From assembly GCA_051453625.1 (NCBI GenBank), contig JBOZIK010000001.1:287055746-287119745 (forward strand): DNA of 64,000 nucleotides. The letters are read 5' to 3'. The first letter of the stretch is position 1. Each line of letters opens with the position of its first letter. The position numbers and the translations under genes were made by a program. The notes below the pieces were generated by a model, which ran no database searches, was not told the DNA's origin, and worked only from the letters and a program-made list of their open reading frames with translations. This document shows, one piece after another, positions 22,261-34,800 of the stretch. The DNA is from Welwitschia mirabilis. Its lineage: Eukaryota; Gnetophyta; Gnetopsida; Welwitschiales.

Positions 22261-25200
22261 TTATTGTTAGGAAAATGCTAGTGACTTAAAATCTTAGGAT
22301 AATTTTAGTAGATCCTTTTCTATTTTCAAGCTTTTAATTCTCAATTTTAACCCTTTTTTATAAGTTTATTGTATTTGTTTATTTTTAAGTGTTAAAGTCC
22401 TAAGTTATTTTTGATTGTTTCCTTTTCTTAAATACTTTTTTCTTTCTTTATATTTAATTTCTACTATTTTTTAGTACTTCCTTTTTGTTTTTAACTTTTA
22501 CAAAGTTTTCATTCCTTTTTTTTATATGTCTTTTTATTTTTAGTTTATTTCTTATATTTGTGTAATTATCTTGATTTCTTTATTATACTTAGAAGTAGTT
22601 TATTTTTAATAAAAACAAAAAAAATTTAAAGACATCTAATCTTTTTCTTTTTTGTGAGAGATACACCACCAAGAAGATCAAAGAACTTAGAAGAAAGGAT
22701 GCATGAAGATTATTGAAAGTAAACTTCATTGAAAATCAACATCCAAGGATGTATACTAATCTTTTAGAGTTCATCCAAAGGGCTTGTTATTACTAGAAAA
22801 ATAATTATAAGTTACCATGCCTAAAATATTCACTAAAATTTAAGATAGTAAGAGAAAAAAAATTCTTAGAGAAATACAATGTTAGAATGATTCTTTTTAT
22901 ATTTTTCTTGTGAAGTCTATTGTATGTTAAAATAGTTATAAATAGTTAAAATTTAGGAAAAATCTAGTGCTCAACCAATGTAAATCAAAGATCTAACTTC
23001 TTAATGCTTTATCTGTACATGTTCTCAACTTGAAACTAGAAGATAAGTAATATCTTATGATACCCTCTTTTCTCTTACCCTAATTAAGCACCATTTTTTC
23101 CCTTTTAATATTTAACCTAACAGACACAACAGAATCCAGAACCAAATTTTACTTACTCCTTTATTAGAATTTCTATATTCTAAGAAAGACAAATCATATT
23201 AATATTATATATTTACTCATAATTAGTTTCTAAATTATTTTGATTCATAAACAAGAGTGATGTCATAAGTTTATGTCCTCCATTTCATTCTAATTTTTCA
23301 TCGCGTAAAAGATTTCTTTTGTATAGTTGAGGAGATGTAAACTTATTATCAACATGCATAGATCAGTTTTAAGGATAACATCTAACCAATATAATAGGAG
23401 GTTTTAACTCCAATTAAGGGAATTTAACTCGATATCTAACCACCCTTTAGATGTGAGTTGACTCTATTTTAGGTTCTAAACTATACAAACATGATTAGGC
23501 TCAACTTCATAGGATTTCAATTCACATTGATATACCCCTAATGTAGGTGACAAGTGGTACGTGAGGTGGATGCATACTTACAAATGATCATCATTTCCTT
23601 GAAGCATCTCAAGATGGTGCAACATTATCAATCGATGCCAAGGGCTTGAGATATTAAGTTAGGATAAGCTCATANNNNNNNNNNNNNNNNNNNNNNNNNN
23701 NNNNNNNNNNNNNNNNNNNNNNNNNNNNNNNNNNNNNNNNNNNNNNNNNNNNNNNNNNNNNNNNNNNNNNNNNNTAAGCTCATATATGGGTAGGATAGGA
23801 GAGTGGTGATTAAATCCACTCCCATAAGGGTATCATTAAAAAAATGCAATGCAAATCACCTTAGTAATGAAATCTAAGTGTGGGGATGAATATTATTAGA
23901 ATTATCTTGATTTAGTCTTGTTCTAATTAATATGGATATTTAATAAATTATTTGCCTAGTTATAATAATTCTAATCACTATTTAGTTCATTTTATAAAAA
24001 TAACTATAAAAAGAAAGCAAGCATACAAGAACATTTCTATTTTCAAGGTTATAATAATAAAAACCTAGATAAAGAAAATATTCTTTTTCCTTTTATCTAA
24101 ATAAAGCAAATATTATTTTGTTTTTCTTTCAATAATAATAAAAATTTTAAAAATGTATCAAATAACATCTTCATAATGTAATTTAAAAAAAACTAAAACA
24201 TACCTAGAGCTATGTCAATCTTAGAATCATTCTTCCATGATCATATGACAATCTCCATAAATTGGTGTAATGAAGATAAACAAAAAAAAGTATAGCTCAA
24301 GTATATTTGTTAAGATATGAGAATTTATCCAAGATTTCATATGGCTATATTATAAGTTAATAAAAATAAGTAATAAGCTAGAGACTACTTATGTTACTTA
24401 AACTACTAATGGGAAAGACTCTTACAAGCATGCACATTCAAAGTAAATTAAAATAAAAAAAGGTGAAAGAGGTATTTTTATAAATAAATACTATTTATAG
24501 GTAATTTAATTTAAATTTACTAATAGAAACAAATTTTATATACTCAATTTTCCTATGAAATTTTATGTAATAATTTTTCTATAATTTTAATCATTAATTA
24601 TAACATTTTTGAGCTCTAAGGATACATCATAGTTAAAAATTAATAATTAATTAACTATAAGAAAAAATAAATTATAGTATTTTTCAGAAAGTAGACACAT
24701 AATAGGTTTCTCATGATCTAACTTAAAATATTTTGGAATTCCAAAAATATTATTTATAATGTTATCATTTAAGGCTAAAAACTATTAAATTTTCTAAAAT
24801 TAAAGTCCTACTGCACTATAATAAAATGACCATAACTTTCAAAATAATTTAAGATTTTAAATGATTTAAGATGTTTTGGAAATATTAATCAATTTCTTAC
24901 AACTTAGGATTCTTAGGTTTGTAGATATATTAATAGATAAGTACAGAAATGTAAATTACTTGCTTACTATTTTCTAACATATTTTAACAAAAATATTTTA
25001 AAAAAATAATTACCCAATAGAAAAATTACTGTTTTTAATTTTCACATGTGTAACATAATTCTAGAGTTACAAATTTTTTTTTTTACTAATTTATACTTAC
25101 TACTTAATAAGATATCATATTTTTATCCTATGCCTCTATTTTGGAAATTTAATTTTTTCCATAACAAAAATTTGATAAAGTTTTTACAACTAACTAAACA

Positions 25201-25735
25201 ATAACTTAGATAATTAAAATAAGGGATATACTAAATAATTAGTTACAGAAAGAAAAATCAATTATAGAAAGAAAAATCATTATATAAATAAAAATCAAAT
25301 CAATTCAAAAAAAGCCATTTACTATGAGCCTTAGGATTTCCATGAAAGAGTACTAGCCTAAAAAGATTTTTGAGGATCAGGCTTTTCCCTTAATAAGATG
25401 ATCCTAATGTATAATATATACAAAGTATAATAATAAAATAAACATGGGTACCTAAAATTATTTCTTTCTTTTTTTTAATAGTGAACCCCTTAGTCACTTA
25501 GCCATAATCATCCATTAACGTTCCTGTATTGCTAAGCACAAGAGACCCCTTATATTTTTTTTAGTATAATGTATTGGTGAGAGTTAATGGAAGAGAATAA
25601 TATTTTATAACATAATTGCATAAAAGCCATAAATAATTCCATCATGAAATATGACATCATTTCAATATAAAAAAGAGATCATATAAACAATGAAAGTAAA
25701 GAGCTTACTTAAAAATATTAATAAGACCTTGTTAG
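22261..25735. other. Leader or internal non-coding region of the LTR-B element
   Basis: No conserved domain was seen. A slightly less A+T-rich patch at 23390-23900 ends in CTAAGTGTGGGGATG, which resembles the purine-rich stretch that precedes 3' LTRs in some plant gypsy elements, so an extra old insertion may be present. A 100-N gap lies at 23675-23774, with TAAGCTCATA on both of its edges. Confidence 0.4.
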
Positions 25736-28700
25736 TTGAAGATGAGGAGGATTCAAGCTCAAAAGTCTTTTAGCTTCAAGCTTCCAAGATTTAAGATCCA
25801 TAAGCAAGAGAATAAGATAAAAAAAGGGGCGGGGAGAGTAAATAAGAAATGCACTTATATGAACCAAAAGAAAAGTATCTCTTTTTACAAGAGAGGAAAG
25901 AATCTCTATAACTCAAGTTCANNNNNNNNNNNNNNNNNNNNNNNNNNNNNNNNNNNNNNNNNNNNNNNNNNNNNNNNNNNNNNNNNNNNNNNNNNNNNNN
26001 NNNNNNNNNNNNNNNNNNNNNNNNNNNNNNNNNNNNNNNNNNNNNNNNNNNNNNNNNNNNNNNNNNNNNNNNNNNNNNNNNNNNNNNNNNNNNNNNNNNN
26101 NNNNNNNNNNNNNNNNNNNNNNNNNNNNNNNNNNNNNNNNNNNNNNNNNNNNNNNNNNNNNNNNNNNNNNNNNNNNNNNNNNNNNNNNNNNNNNNNNNNN
26201 NNNNNNNNNNNNNNNNNNNNNNNNNNNNNNNNNNNNNNNNNNNNNNNNNNNNNNNNNNNNNNNNNNNNNNNNNNNNNNNNNNNNNNNNNNNNNNNNNNNN
26301 NNNNNNNNNNNNNNNNNNNNNNNNNNNNNNNNNNNNNNNNNNNNNNNNNNNNNNNNNNNNNNNNNNNNNNNNNNNNNNNNNNNNNNNNNNNNNNNNNNNN
26401 NNNNNNNNNNNNNNNNNNNNNNNNNNNNNNNNNNNNNNNNNNNNNNNNNNNNNNNNNNNNNNNNNNNNNNNNNNNNNNNNNNNNNNNNNNNNNNNNNNNN
26501 NNNNNNNNNNNNNNNNNNNNNNNNNNNNNNNNNNNNNNNNNNNNNNNNNNNNNNNNNNNNNNNNNNNNNNNNNNNNNNNNNNNNNNNNNNNNNNNNNNNN
26601 NNNNNNNNNNNNNNNNNNNNNNNNNNNNNNNNNNNNNNNNNNNNNNNNNNNNNNNNNNNNNNNNNNNNNNNNNNNNNNNNNNNNNNNNNNNNNNNNNNNN
26701 NNNNNNNNNNNNNNNNNNNNNNNNNNNNNNNNNNNNNNNNNNNNNNNNNNNNNNNNNNNNNNNNNNNNNNNNNNNNNNNNNNNNNNNNNNNNNNNNNNNN
26801 NNNNNNNNNNNNNNNNNNNNNNNNNNNNNNNNNNNNNNNNNNNNNNNNNNNNNNNNNNNNNNNNNNNNNNNNNNNNNNNNNNNNCCGATCACATTTACCA
26901 AAAATTTAAATAAGTAAATAAGATGCAAAATATGTTATTATGTCCTCTTGAAACTTTCAATTTATTAGTCCTAATGTGTGATTTTAATTTCTCACATAAT
27001 GGGATTATTTAATTTTAAATGTTTGAATAGATTTTCTCATTAAAAAAACCTTTTAACATAATTTTTATCATTTTCATGTAAATCATAAAGATTACAAACT
27101 AAGGTTAATTTTAAAATGACATCTTATTTGATAAGGAACTTATACAAGGATAATTGATCATTTGACTAAAAGCTTAATATACTTAATATTCAAGTAAATA
27201 AGGTTTACAAAATATGGTATATGATATTTCATCATCAAAAGATAAAGTTATCAAATTTACAGAATCTTGACATAATAATATTAACTAATCAGATAACCTT
27301 ATAATAGCTTTAATTTAATTTAAAGTTAAGGAAGAACAATCAAACCTTATAACACCATAATATCAAGAAGAGTTAATTATTGAATATGACTCAAGTAAGA
27401 GCTTTGAATAGTAATATAAAGAGAATACAATTATAGTTTTCAAATCTTCTCTTTTTAAAAATGAGTTACAACCTCTTTCACATCTAGATAATGAGCCACT
27501 TTATACACCTACTTTAGTTAGACAAATCCAAGACATAGGAAAATACCTTTAACTGGTTGAGAAGTGGAAGAAATATATATCACCTCAAGCGTATATGAAT
27601 GAAAAAACCAAAAGCCACTCTTTTAATTATAAAAAAAGAAATATAAGATTTTAAACCTTGCACTATAACTATGGCTATTGCAAGAACTATTTCATATTCA
27701 CCTTAGGAACCCCGTGCATTACAAAAAAATAAATTCAAATGAGGAGAACTTACTTATTTAGTAAGGCCATCATTATCAAATTCAACTGTAACAAAAATAA
27801 GAACGCCTACATCACTTTAGAAATAATCATCATATAAGTAAAAGCATGGATTAGGATATAAAATAGCTAATGCAAATATTGTACTTAACTTTACAATTAG
27901 TTAACGTTCTAGTTTATCTTTTCTAGCTCAAAATGTAGGTAGGACTACCACTATCCTCAAGTTTAAATATTAATCCTAATCTAGCTTTATCATCAGTGTT
28001 TCTAACTCCACACCTCCATTAAGTAGATCCAACTATCAAGTATATAAAAATTAAATTTTCCAATAACATCTATGCTAGAATCAACCTTAAACTCCACTAA
28101 ATACCTTAATAAAATCTTTTATAACATCCTTTAATAATGTTCCAATGAAATTTAGTAGTACAACTGGAATAACTACCTTTATCATTTTATTTACAATAAA
28201 TCCATATCAGCTAGTTCATTTATAATAAGATTAATTTGAAAGCTATGAAGCTTTATAGATTTTAAATGAATCTCAAGCCAAAAAAAAAAAAAAATTTCAA
28301 TTTTTAGCATGGATAAATTCAAGACAAATCATTAGGATTTTCATCTAAATTAGATGGAGAAGTTAGAAATGTACAATTATTACCATCCTTTTATGGTGTA
28401 GATAATAATGATTCTATGATGCATCTTGTAGTGTTTGAAAAAAATGCTAGGAATCATAGCATTCATAGCTATAAATAAGATAAAAATGATTACATATAAA
28501 ACTACACTAAAAGATAAGGGAAACTTCTAGTTGCAAACCCTACAAAGTTAAATTTGATCTTAGGAGAAATTTAAAAATGATTTATAAAAAAATTCTTTTT
28601 TGATGAGATACTATATACCTTATGTAAAAAAACTATTGAATTTTTAACAAAAGGAGAAATAAGGCTATGAGAAGGCATAAAAGTATATTTATATACTTTT

Positions 28701-29740
28701 CAATAGAATCCTCATTATGAATTTCCATTCCATCAATGACTATATATCTTTATTAAGAAATTAGATAAATATGTGAGGCAAAATGTTAACTTCTTAATAG
28801 GAGGGAACACATTGAATAAAACACCTAAAAAAGCATTTAAAATTTTAAAATAATTAGTTGAATTAAAAAATGGATAATAAGAACAACTAAACAAGTATCG
28901 TTTTCTTAAGTACAAGTATCATTAGTTAAGAAGAAAAAGGAAATGATGTAAGAATTGATGAGTGTTAAGTTTATCTAATACTTTTAGATATTCATCATAG
29001 CACATGTACCAAATTTTATAACACCAAAATAGTCTTAATGCCAACATGGTCTATTCCTCAATAATAAACATAGATTATTATACCTCAAGTTTACTAAGAA
29101 AAAGTAACTTTACAACCAACAACTATTGAGAAACATGCATTTCTTATTTTATGTATGTAAACCAGACATTAAGCTTAAGGTTATGGATCATGAAAAGATG
29201 TACTTGACATAGTTAAAAAAATTATTATAGTATTCTAAGGTAACACTCCCATCACTTTTATAACTCTAGTTCCATCTCCTTAAGCTAACCTAATAACCCA
29301 AGATCATAATAGAAATGTATCAAATTACTAGTAAACACCATCATGCTAATAAAGGTCCTATAGACCTCTAATCTAATAAAACCTTATCTAGGTAACAATG
29401 GTAATATCAAGTTTATAAAATTCTATTAATAACAAATGATAACCAAAAATGTAAAACAATAGACAGATTTAATGAATAAAAAAGTAAAGACATAAATGTT
29501 AATAGATTTTGTTTAGAAGTAAAATTTAGCTGTGCCTTTTTAAGAACAGATGAATCCATCTAATAAATCTTTAGAACATGCACATTTAATGATGATAAGA
29601 AGTGAAAAATATTAAAAACAACATAAGATGCTTAATGATCTTTAAAAAAACATTTTAAAAAAAATAAAAGCATCTAAGGAGAATTACTTAAATGACATAA
29701 CTCAATGAGATGATAAATAAAAGTTACTAAAACAAAATTC
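25736..29740. other. Internal region with a 963-N gap; gag expected but not recognised
   Basis: Gap at 25922-26884; open frames across it are artefacts. A lone G-rich run, GGGGCGGGGAGAG, at about 25826-25838 stands out from the surroundings. From 26.9 kb onward the plus strand should hold the N-terminal gag of the LTR-B element, but I found no segment that I could assign with confidence until 29.75 kb. Confidence 0.4.
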
Positions 29741-29744
29741 AAAA

Positions 29745-29995
29745 ACTCTTATTACTTTCAAACCCTGAGTTTATCAATCACATCAATAATTATACCAAAA
29801 TTTCCTAAGAGATTAAAGCAAGTTCTTACTAGTAATGAAAAACTAAATAAGATGTTTGAAAAGGTAGAACTTTAAATTTCTCTAATTCAAGTCCTTAAGA
29901 ACATACACTTATACTCTAAATATATTAAGGACTTATGTTCAGAGAAGATTAAAAAAATTCATTCTTCAACAAGTACACCTAACCAAATAAATTAA
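29745..29995 (+). pseudogene. Ty3/gypsy gag C-terminus of the LTR-B element
   Basis: Plus-strand reading gives PKFPKRLKQVLTSNEK, then FEKVEL-ISLIQVLKNI and YSKYIKDLCSEKIKK. This matches the distal gag segment of Athila-like elements (PFPQRLKK...FxKVQINIPLLEAIKQ...YAKYLKDLCTxKRK) including the spacing. It is followed 65 bp later by the protease, as in the family. Confidence 0.75.
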
Positions 29996-30059
29996 CAAAT
30001 GATGAAAACTAACATAACACTTAAACATAAGAATCTAGAATAACCTACCATTCTAGTAA

Positions 30060-30440
30060 TCATAAATAAGAAAATTGTGTCTTGTTCATTTCTTGATTTA
30101 ACTACTAGTGCTAACATAATACTTTTATATCTTTATAAATCCTTCAGATTACTAGGATTTTTTGACATTGACATAACTATATCATTAAAAGATAGTTTTA
30201 TAACAAATCGTTTAGAAATCATTGAAAATGTGCTAGTATAAGTTAATTAAGAACTTAGGTTTTATGGTTTTGGAAATCATTAAAAATTCCTTTTTAATCA
30301 TTTTAGAAATACCTTGGTTAGCCATTGTGGATTTAATAATACACTATTAAACTAATTTAACTCAACTTACATTTACTAGTATTTAAGTAGATATGAACAT
30401 TTTTAATCTAAGAAATCATAAAAAGTAACCCCAAGATAAA
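30060..30440 (+). pseudogene. Ty3/gypsy aspartic protease of the LTR-B element
   Basis: VSCSFLDLTTSANIILLYLY reads through the active site. The family has CxLLDLGASINLMPLSVY; the aspartate and serine remain, Gly-Ala has become Thr-Thr. LKDSFITNRLEIIENVLV follows (family LADRSIKYPRGIIEDVLVKV), then VILEIPWLAIVD (family IILGRPFLAT). This protease would cut the gag-pol polyprotein. Stops after 30240 show it is dead. Confidence 0.8.
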
Positions 30441-30639
30441 GAAGAATTGAAATTTATGGATACTTTAGCTAGAAATATTTTCATAAGAGATCTTTTTTAA
30501 TTAATTCTAAAAAATAAAAAAATACTTATTAATTATTCATAAGTAATAAGATGAAAGTATAATCATAATAGATATATTACTCTTTAAATCTATAAGATAA
30601 TAAAGACATTTCTATAAAAACTGAGGATCAAGAGGTATA

Positions 30640-31535
30640 ACTCAGATAGTTACCATCAAATGTAAAATACATCTTCCTTGATGATGAGAAAATAAATCCT
30701 CTAGTTATTATAAATGATTAAAAACTTAAAGAAGACAATAAGCTAATTTAAATACTAATAGAGAATATGGGAAATTTTTCCTAATCCCACAAAAATTTAT
30801 AAAAATAGATTTTTATCAACTTTAGTAATACATAAAATGTACTTAGAAGAGAATATGCAACTTATTAGGTAACCTTTTCAATATTTTAGTTCTACATTAT
30901 GAAAGATAATAAAGGATAAAGTGCATATATTGTAAAAAATAAAAATCACATATCTAATATTTAATAGTGAAAGAGAAAGTTCGATCATAATAATTCCTAA
31001 GAAAAATGATAAATGATGGATCTATGTTAATTTAGAAAAGTTAATAAACACATAAAAAAAGATCACTTTACCATATCATGCCTTAAACAGACCCTAGAAA
31101 AGATTTTGGATTATGAAAATTAATGTTTTTTGGATGGATCTAGTAGTTATGATCAAGTTTTCATAGCACCTAAAGATTCAACCAGAGCCATGTTTACCAA
31201 CTCTTTGAAATATCAACGAATGTCATTTAGCTTATGTAATGCACTTATTACATGATGATGAGCTATGAAGTTGATTTTTAAAATATACTTAAAGAATTTA
31301 CAAAAATACTTATGGATGATTTTTTTTTTAATAGTAATTCTTTTGACAAAATTTTTCAAAAGATATTATTACATTTTCTAGAAAAAGACTTAAGACTAGA
31401 TTAGGGGAAAAGTCATTTCATGGTTAAAAGTGAAGTTATCCTAGGATATGTATTATCATAAATAATAGTAACTATGGATACTAAAAAAATATAAGTTATT
31501 AAATTGCTAGTGATGCTAATAATTTTAAAATATTG
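30640..31535 (+). pseudogene. Ty3/gypsy reverse transcriptase of the LTR-B element
   Basis: The linker FLDDEKINPLVIIND (family FLGENETLPVIIS) lies at about 30670-30715. RT proper follows: SIIIIPKKNDK-WIYVN region near 30980, KKDHFTI (family RKDHFPLP), CFLDGSSSYDQVFIAPKD near 31130 (family FLDGYSGYNQIPIAPED), MSFSLCNAL near 31220 (family MPFGLCNAP), ILMDDFFFNS near 31305 (family FMDDFSVYG, catalytic Asp pair kept), and KSHFMVKSEVILGYV near 31410 (family KCHFMVxEGIVLGH). Premature stops and frame changes occur throughout. Most complete plus-strand RT in the window. Confidence 0.85.
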
Positions 31536-32110
31536 AGGATTTCTTCAAAGATGCTAGATATTTTCATATCTTACTTAAAGATTTATCAAAAATTACAAAG
31601 CCTCTATATGAGTTGCTAGAAAAAGATAAACATTTTATAGAAAATAATGTCTATGAAAAGTCATTTATGTTTTAAATGAAAAGAACCATTGTATCAATTA
31701 TTAGTATACCAAATTAGCATTAATATTTTAACCTTATGTGTAATGCTAGTAACATTATTATCAGTGTTAGATAACACATGAACCATAAGCCACATATCAC
31801 CTAATGCATCTCAAAGACCATTAATCCAATCTAATGTAATGACATAATGTAACCATAGAAAATAAATTAATTACTATAGTTATTATACTTAATAAGTTCT
31901 AATACTATCTTTCAGGATTCAAAGCCAAGGTTTACATAGATCATTTAGTTGTCAAGTTCTTAGCAATAAAGCATATTCACAATATTCATATTATGCATTG
32001 GTGTTTACTATGAAAGAATTTGATTTGAATACTTAAGATAAGAGAGAATAAGAGAATACAGTATTGTACCACCTTTCCCATTTAGAATTACCTAAAGGAA
32101 TACACACTAA
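31536..32110 (+). pseudogene. RNase H region and RT-IN spacer of the LTR-B element
   Basis: FIKNYKAS and LLEKDKHFIENN near 31580-31650 match the RT thumb/connection (RFIKDFSKIAKPLYxLLEKD). NLMCNASNIIISVL near 31725 matches the RNase H start (ELMCDASDYAVGAVLG) with Asp changed to Asn. KAKVYIDHLVVKFL near 31925 matches SKVIVYTDHAALKYLL, and LYHLSHLELP near 32070 matches VADHLSRLE, the end of RNase H. Order and spacing are as in the family. Confidence 0.78.
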
Positions 32111-32449
32111 AGATACCTTTAATGATAGGTCCCCTAATAAGGAGTTATCTATAGTACAAATTAACCCCCATAAAAAGATCCCCTAGTATGCAAACATTAC
32201 TAGTTACTTATCTGTCTAGAAGGTTCCACATGGTTGAATAACTAATAATAATTAAGTATTTCATAAAAGAATTAATAATTACCTCTAGGAAAATCCTTTC
32301 TTGTATTAGATTTGTAAAGATAAAATTGCAAAAGAATGGGTTCCTGAGTGGGAATAATCTAAAAGTTTGTGAATATGCTTTGAGAGTAATTTTGGAGGTA
32401 GCTTCAATGGAGATAGAATAGCTCCTAAGATTTTACAAAGTGTTTTTTA

Positions 32450-33000
32450 CTAATTAACCTTACTTGGGTATTTTTACTATTATGTTAAAAAGTGTGATCA
32501 TTACTAATGCTTAAAAGGACTATTGAACAAATATGAGATGGTCATGTGTATGATTTTAGAATGTAAACCATTTAACATTTAGGAAGTTAACTTAATAATA
32601 TATTTTCCTAAATTAAATAATTATTAATAAATTATTATATGTGTTCATAATGTCTCAAAATGGATAGAAACCAAAGCAATTAAAGAAAATAATGTTAAAA
32701 CCATTGTTAAATTTTTAAAGAATATATTATACAACATTTTAGCTATTTTAAGTCTTCATTAGTAATTAAGAAATCTACTTTGTAAATCAAACACAAAGAA
32801 GTTAATGAACTTTATAAGAGCTAGGCACAAGATTATCAAAAATTGTCATTTCCAAATAAATGGCCAAGTTGAGAATTTCAATTAAGAGATTAAAAGAATA
32901 TTATTCAAAATGATTAAATTTAATGAGGAATGATGTAAGAATTTAAATTATGCATTGCAAGCTTATAGAATAACATGGAGATATTTATTCATATCAACCC
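32450..33000 (+). pseudogene. Integrase zinc-binding end and catalytic core of the LTR-B element, cut off
   Basis: KKCDHY-CLKGLLNKYE near 32490 is the decayed CxxC part of the zinc-binding domain (family SCDxCQRxGNISRRxE). The core continues with VSKWIETKAIKENN near 32655, TIVKFLKNIL, INGQVENFN-EIKRILFKM near 32855-32910 (family SGQVEVSNREIKRILEKT) and YALQAYRITW near 32950-32980 (family DALWAYRTA). Similarity stops at about 33000, where the minus-strand gypsy starts. The missing C-terminus reappears on the plus strand at 40620-40865. Confidence 0.83.
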
Positions 33001-33054
33001 ATCCATGGAAAACAATGTTTATTATTGATAGAGATTTAATATAGATATTGGAAG

Positions 33055-33340
33055 TTAATGTAGAAACTAAATGAAAAGATACTGAAGCATTGACATAAAT
33101 CATAACTTTTAGTAAAGTTAAATGAATCTTCAAAAAGGGTAGATAATATACTCTAACATCTAAGATTTTCAAAGTAGTTTTTTGGCTACTAGATGGCCTC
33201 CACACACTCTACCATAATAAAGAGTAAGGATATTATATTATTTTCATTCTAGTACATACTTATGCATGATTTGGTCTTTGGATCTATACTAGAGATATCA
33301 TTTAATTCATTCATAATTCCCTATCCTATAAAGAAAATAT
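33055..33340 (-). pseudogene. Integrase zinc-binding domain of the minus-strand gypsy
   Basis: Minus-strand readings give GRVCGGHLVAKKLL (family HSGACGGHFSAKKTAAKI) and TLFEDSFNFTKSYDLCQC (family TLFKDAHEFxKSCDxCQR), with RNase H remnants of the same element just upstream. This is the HHCC part of integrase, which directs particle DNA into the genome. The catalytic core that should follow is absent; instead the plus-strand integrase of the LTR-B element abuts at about 33000. Confidence 0.78.
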
Positions 33341-33479
33341 TTTCTTTGATTTTTAGTTTAATGTAGGGAGTTTTCATGGTGATAAGTTAGTTCAAAATAT
33401 CTACATATGAAGGAGTAAAGTGTTAAGAAAATATAGAAAAAATATGTTTAATTTAAAGAGGTTATTCATCTAGAAAGGC

Positions 33480-34085
33480 ATCTTTTATAGAAAATTGAAA
33501 GAGAAATGTAGAGGAGTTTATTCCTAAGGAATTCTAGACAGATGATTGGTAACAAAATTAGGCTCCCTTATTTATCTATTATGGTTAAGTTAAATTATTG
33601 CATTAGAAGCATCCATCTAATAAATCTCATGCTAGAATATTTTTGGGTTATAAAATATTGAATAAGAGCATGATTAGTATAGATGTTTATATGAAATCCA
33701 AGAAAATCATGTCTAGGTTTATCAATATTAATGCAAACATTTTTTTTATGGTTATATAATTAAGTGGAATTCTAGAAAGGGTTTGTCTAATATAGCTAAT
33801 GAATTTATTTCTATTCTCATGTTTTTATCCTAATACTCCATCTACAACCACATTACTATCATTGTAAAAGAGTTTAACGTATTCATTCTAATCAAGACCT
33901 CCTACTATAGGTTTAGAAGTGATTTTATCTTTAAGTTTTTTTAAAGGCAAGTTGAAACTCTTTACTCTAATAAAACTTGACATATTTTTCTAATAAAGAA
34001 TGAATGGTTTACATATCTTAGAATAGTCCTTAATAAATATTCTATGAAAATTAATATGGCTAAGAAAAAACCTAACTCATTTGAC
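33480..34085 (-). pseudogene. RNase H region of the minus-strand gypsy
   Basis: Minus-strand readings in order: INFHRIFIKDYSKICKPF near 34030 (family GFYRRFIKDFSKIAKPL), KLKDKITSKPIVGGLD, LFYNDSNVVVDGVLG near 33850 (family ELMCDASDYAVGAVLG), IRQTLSRIPLNYITIKKMF (family ASRTLDEAQxNYATTEKELL), then RFIRWMLLMQ-FNLTI near 33580 (family RLIRWILLLQEFDLEI) and VTNHLSRIP near 33530 (family VADHLSRL). Segments change frame and contain stops. Confidence 0.82.
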
Positions 34086-34089
34086 ATNN

Positions 34090-34800
34090 NNNNNNNNCTA
34101 ATTTCTTCACTATAAATATAATGTCTTAATACCATTCCGCATCTTATAAGGAATTAATTCTTCTCCCAAAATAAATAATGATCACTTTCTATGTAATGAT
34201 TAAGGAATTTTTCTACTCTTTTCAATATTTATTCAAATGATTCATGAAATATAGAAATGTCATCCATAGAGATTTCTATATATTAATCCATCATATCAGA
34301 AAATTTACCCATCATAACTCCTAAAAATGTTTCGGGTTCATTACATAAGTCAAAGGCCATTTGTTCAAAAAAATAAAGTACCAAAGGATGAGGTAAAGTT
34401 GGTCTTAGATTGATCTTCATTGATAATGAATACTTGGTTATAGCCACTATAACCATTAAGGAAATAATAGTAATAATGGCCTTATACTCTATCAAATACT
34501 TCGTTTAAAAATGGCCATGAATAATGATATTTTTTAATGATATCATTAAGTTTTTCAAATTCCATACATAGTCATCACTAATCATCAGTTTTTTAACACT
34601 ATGATTAATGGGCTAACCAATTTATTATTAGAAATGGAACATGTGATTCCAGCATTCATAAGTTTAATAATTTCCTCTTTCACTACTTGATTAAGGACTA
34701 GATTAAGTCTTATTTATGGATGTATAATAGGTTTAGCATGGTCTTTATCTTAAACCATGGAAGGAGGAATGACTAAAAGATCTTTATAAGTCCAAGAAAA
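34090..34800 (-). pseudogene. Reverse transcriptase of the minus-strand gypsy
   Basis: Minus-strand readings: LNQVVKEEIIKLMNAGIT near 34690 (family VVKKEIIKLLDAGLIYPISD), FEKLNDIIKKYH near 34560 (family YRKLNDATRKDH), FLNGYSGYNQVFIINEDQ near 34440 (family FLDGYSGYNQIPIAPED), MMGKFSDMMD near 34290 (family MMAIFSDMVE) and MDDISIFHES near 34260 (catalytic Asp pair kept). The open stretch 34283-34495 preserves FDLCNEPETFLGVMMG from this gene. A 10-N gap lies at 34088-34097. It spans nearly the whole RT but is frameshifted. Confidence 0.86.

Noticed and set aside
25736-26917. 393-codon plus-strand frame and its minus-strand partner
   Set aside because: Mostly N. Only about 60 real codons on the left, lysine-rich from A-rich DNA, with no family resemblance.
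33000-33200. Continuation of the plus-strand integrase (YxxxHGKQCLLLIEI-like reading) past 33.0 kb
   Set aside because: A weak plus-strand match exists, but the minus-strand zinc-domain match (VCGGHLVAKK, TKSYDLCQC) over the same bases is much stronger.
32963-33205. 80-codon minus-strand frame as a gene
   Set aside because: It overlaps integrase remnants read in neighbouring frames; the family motifs are in those frames.
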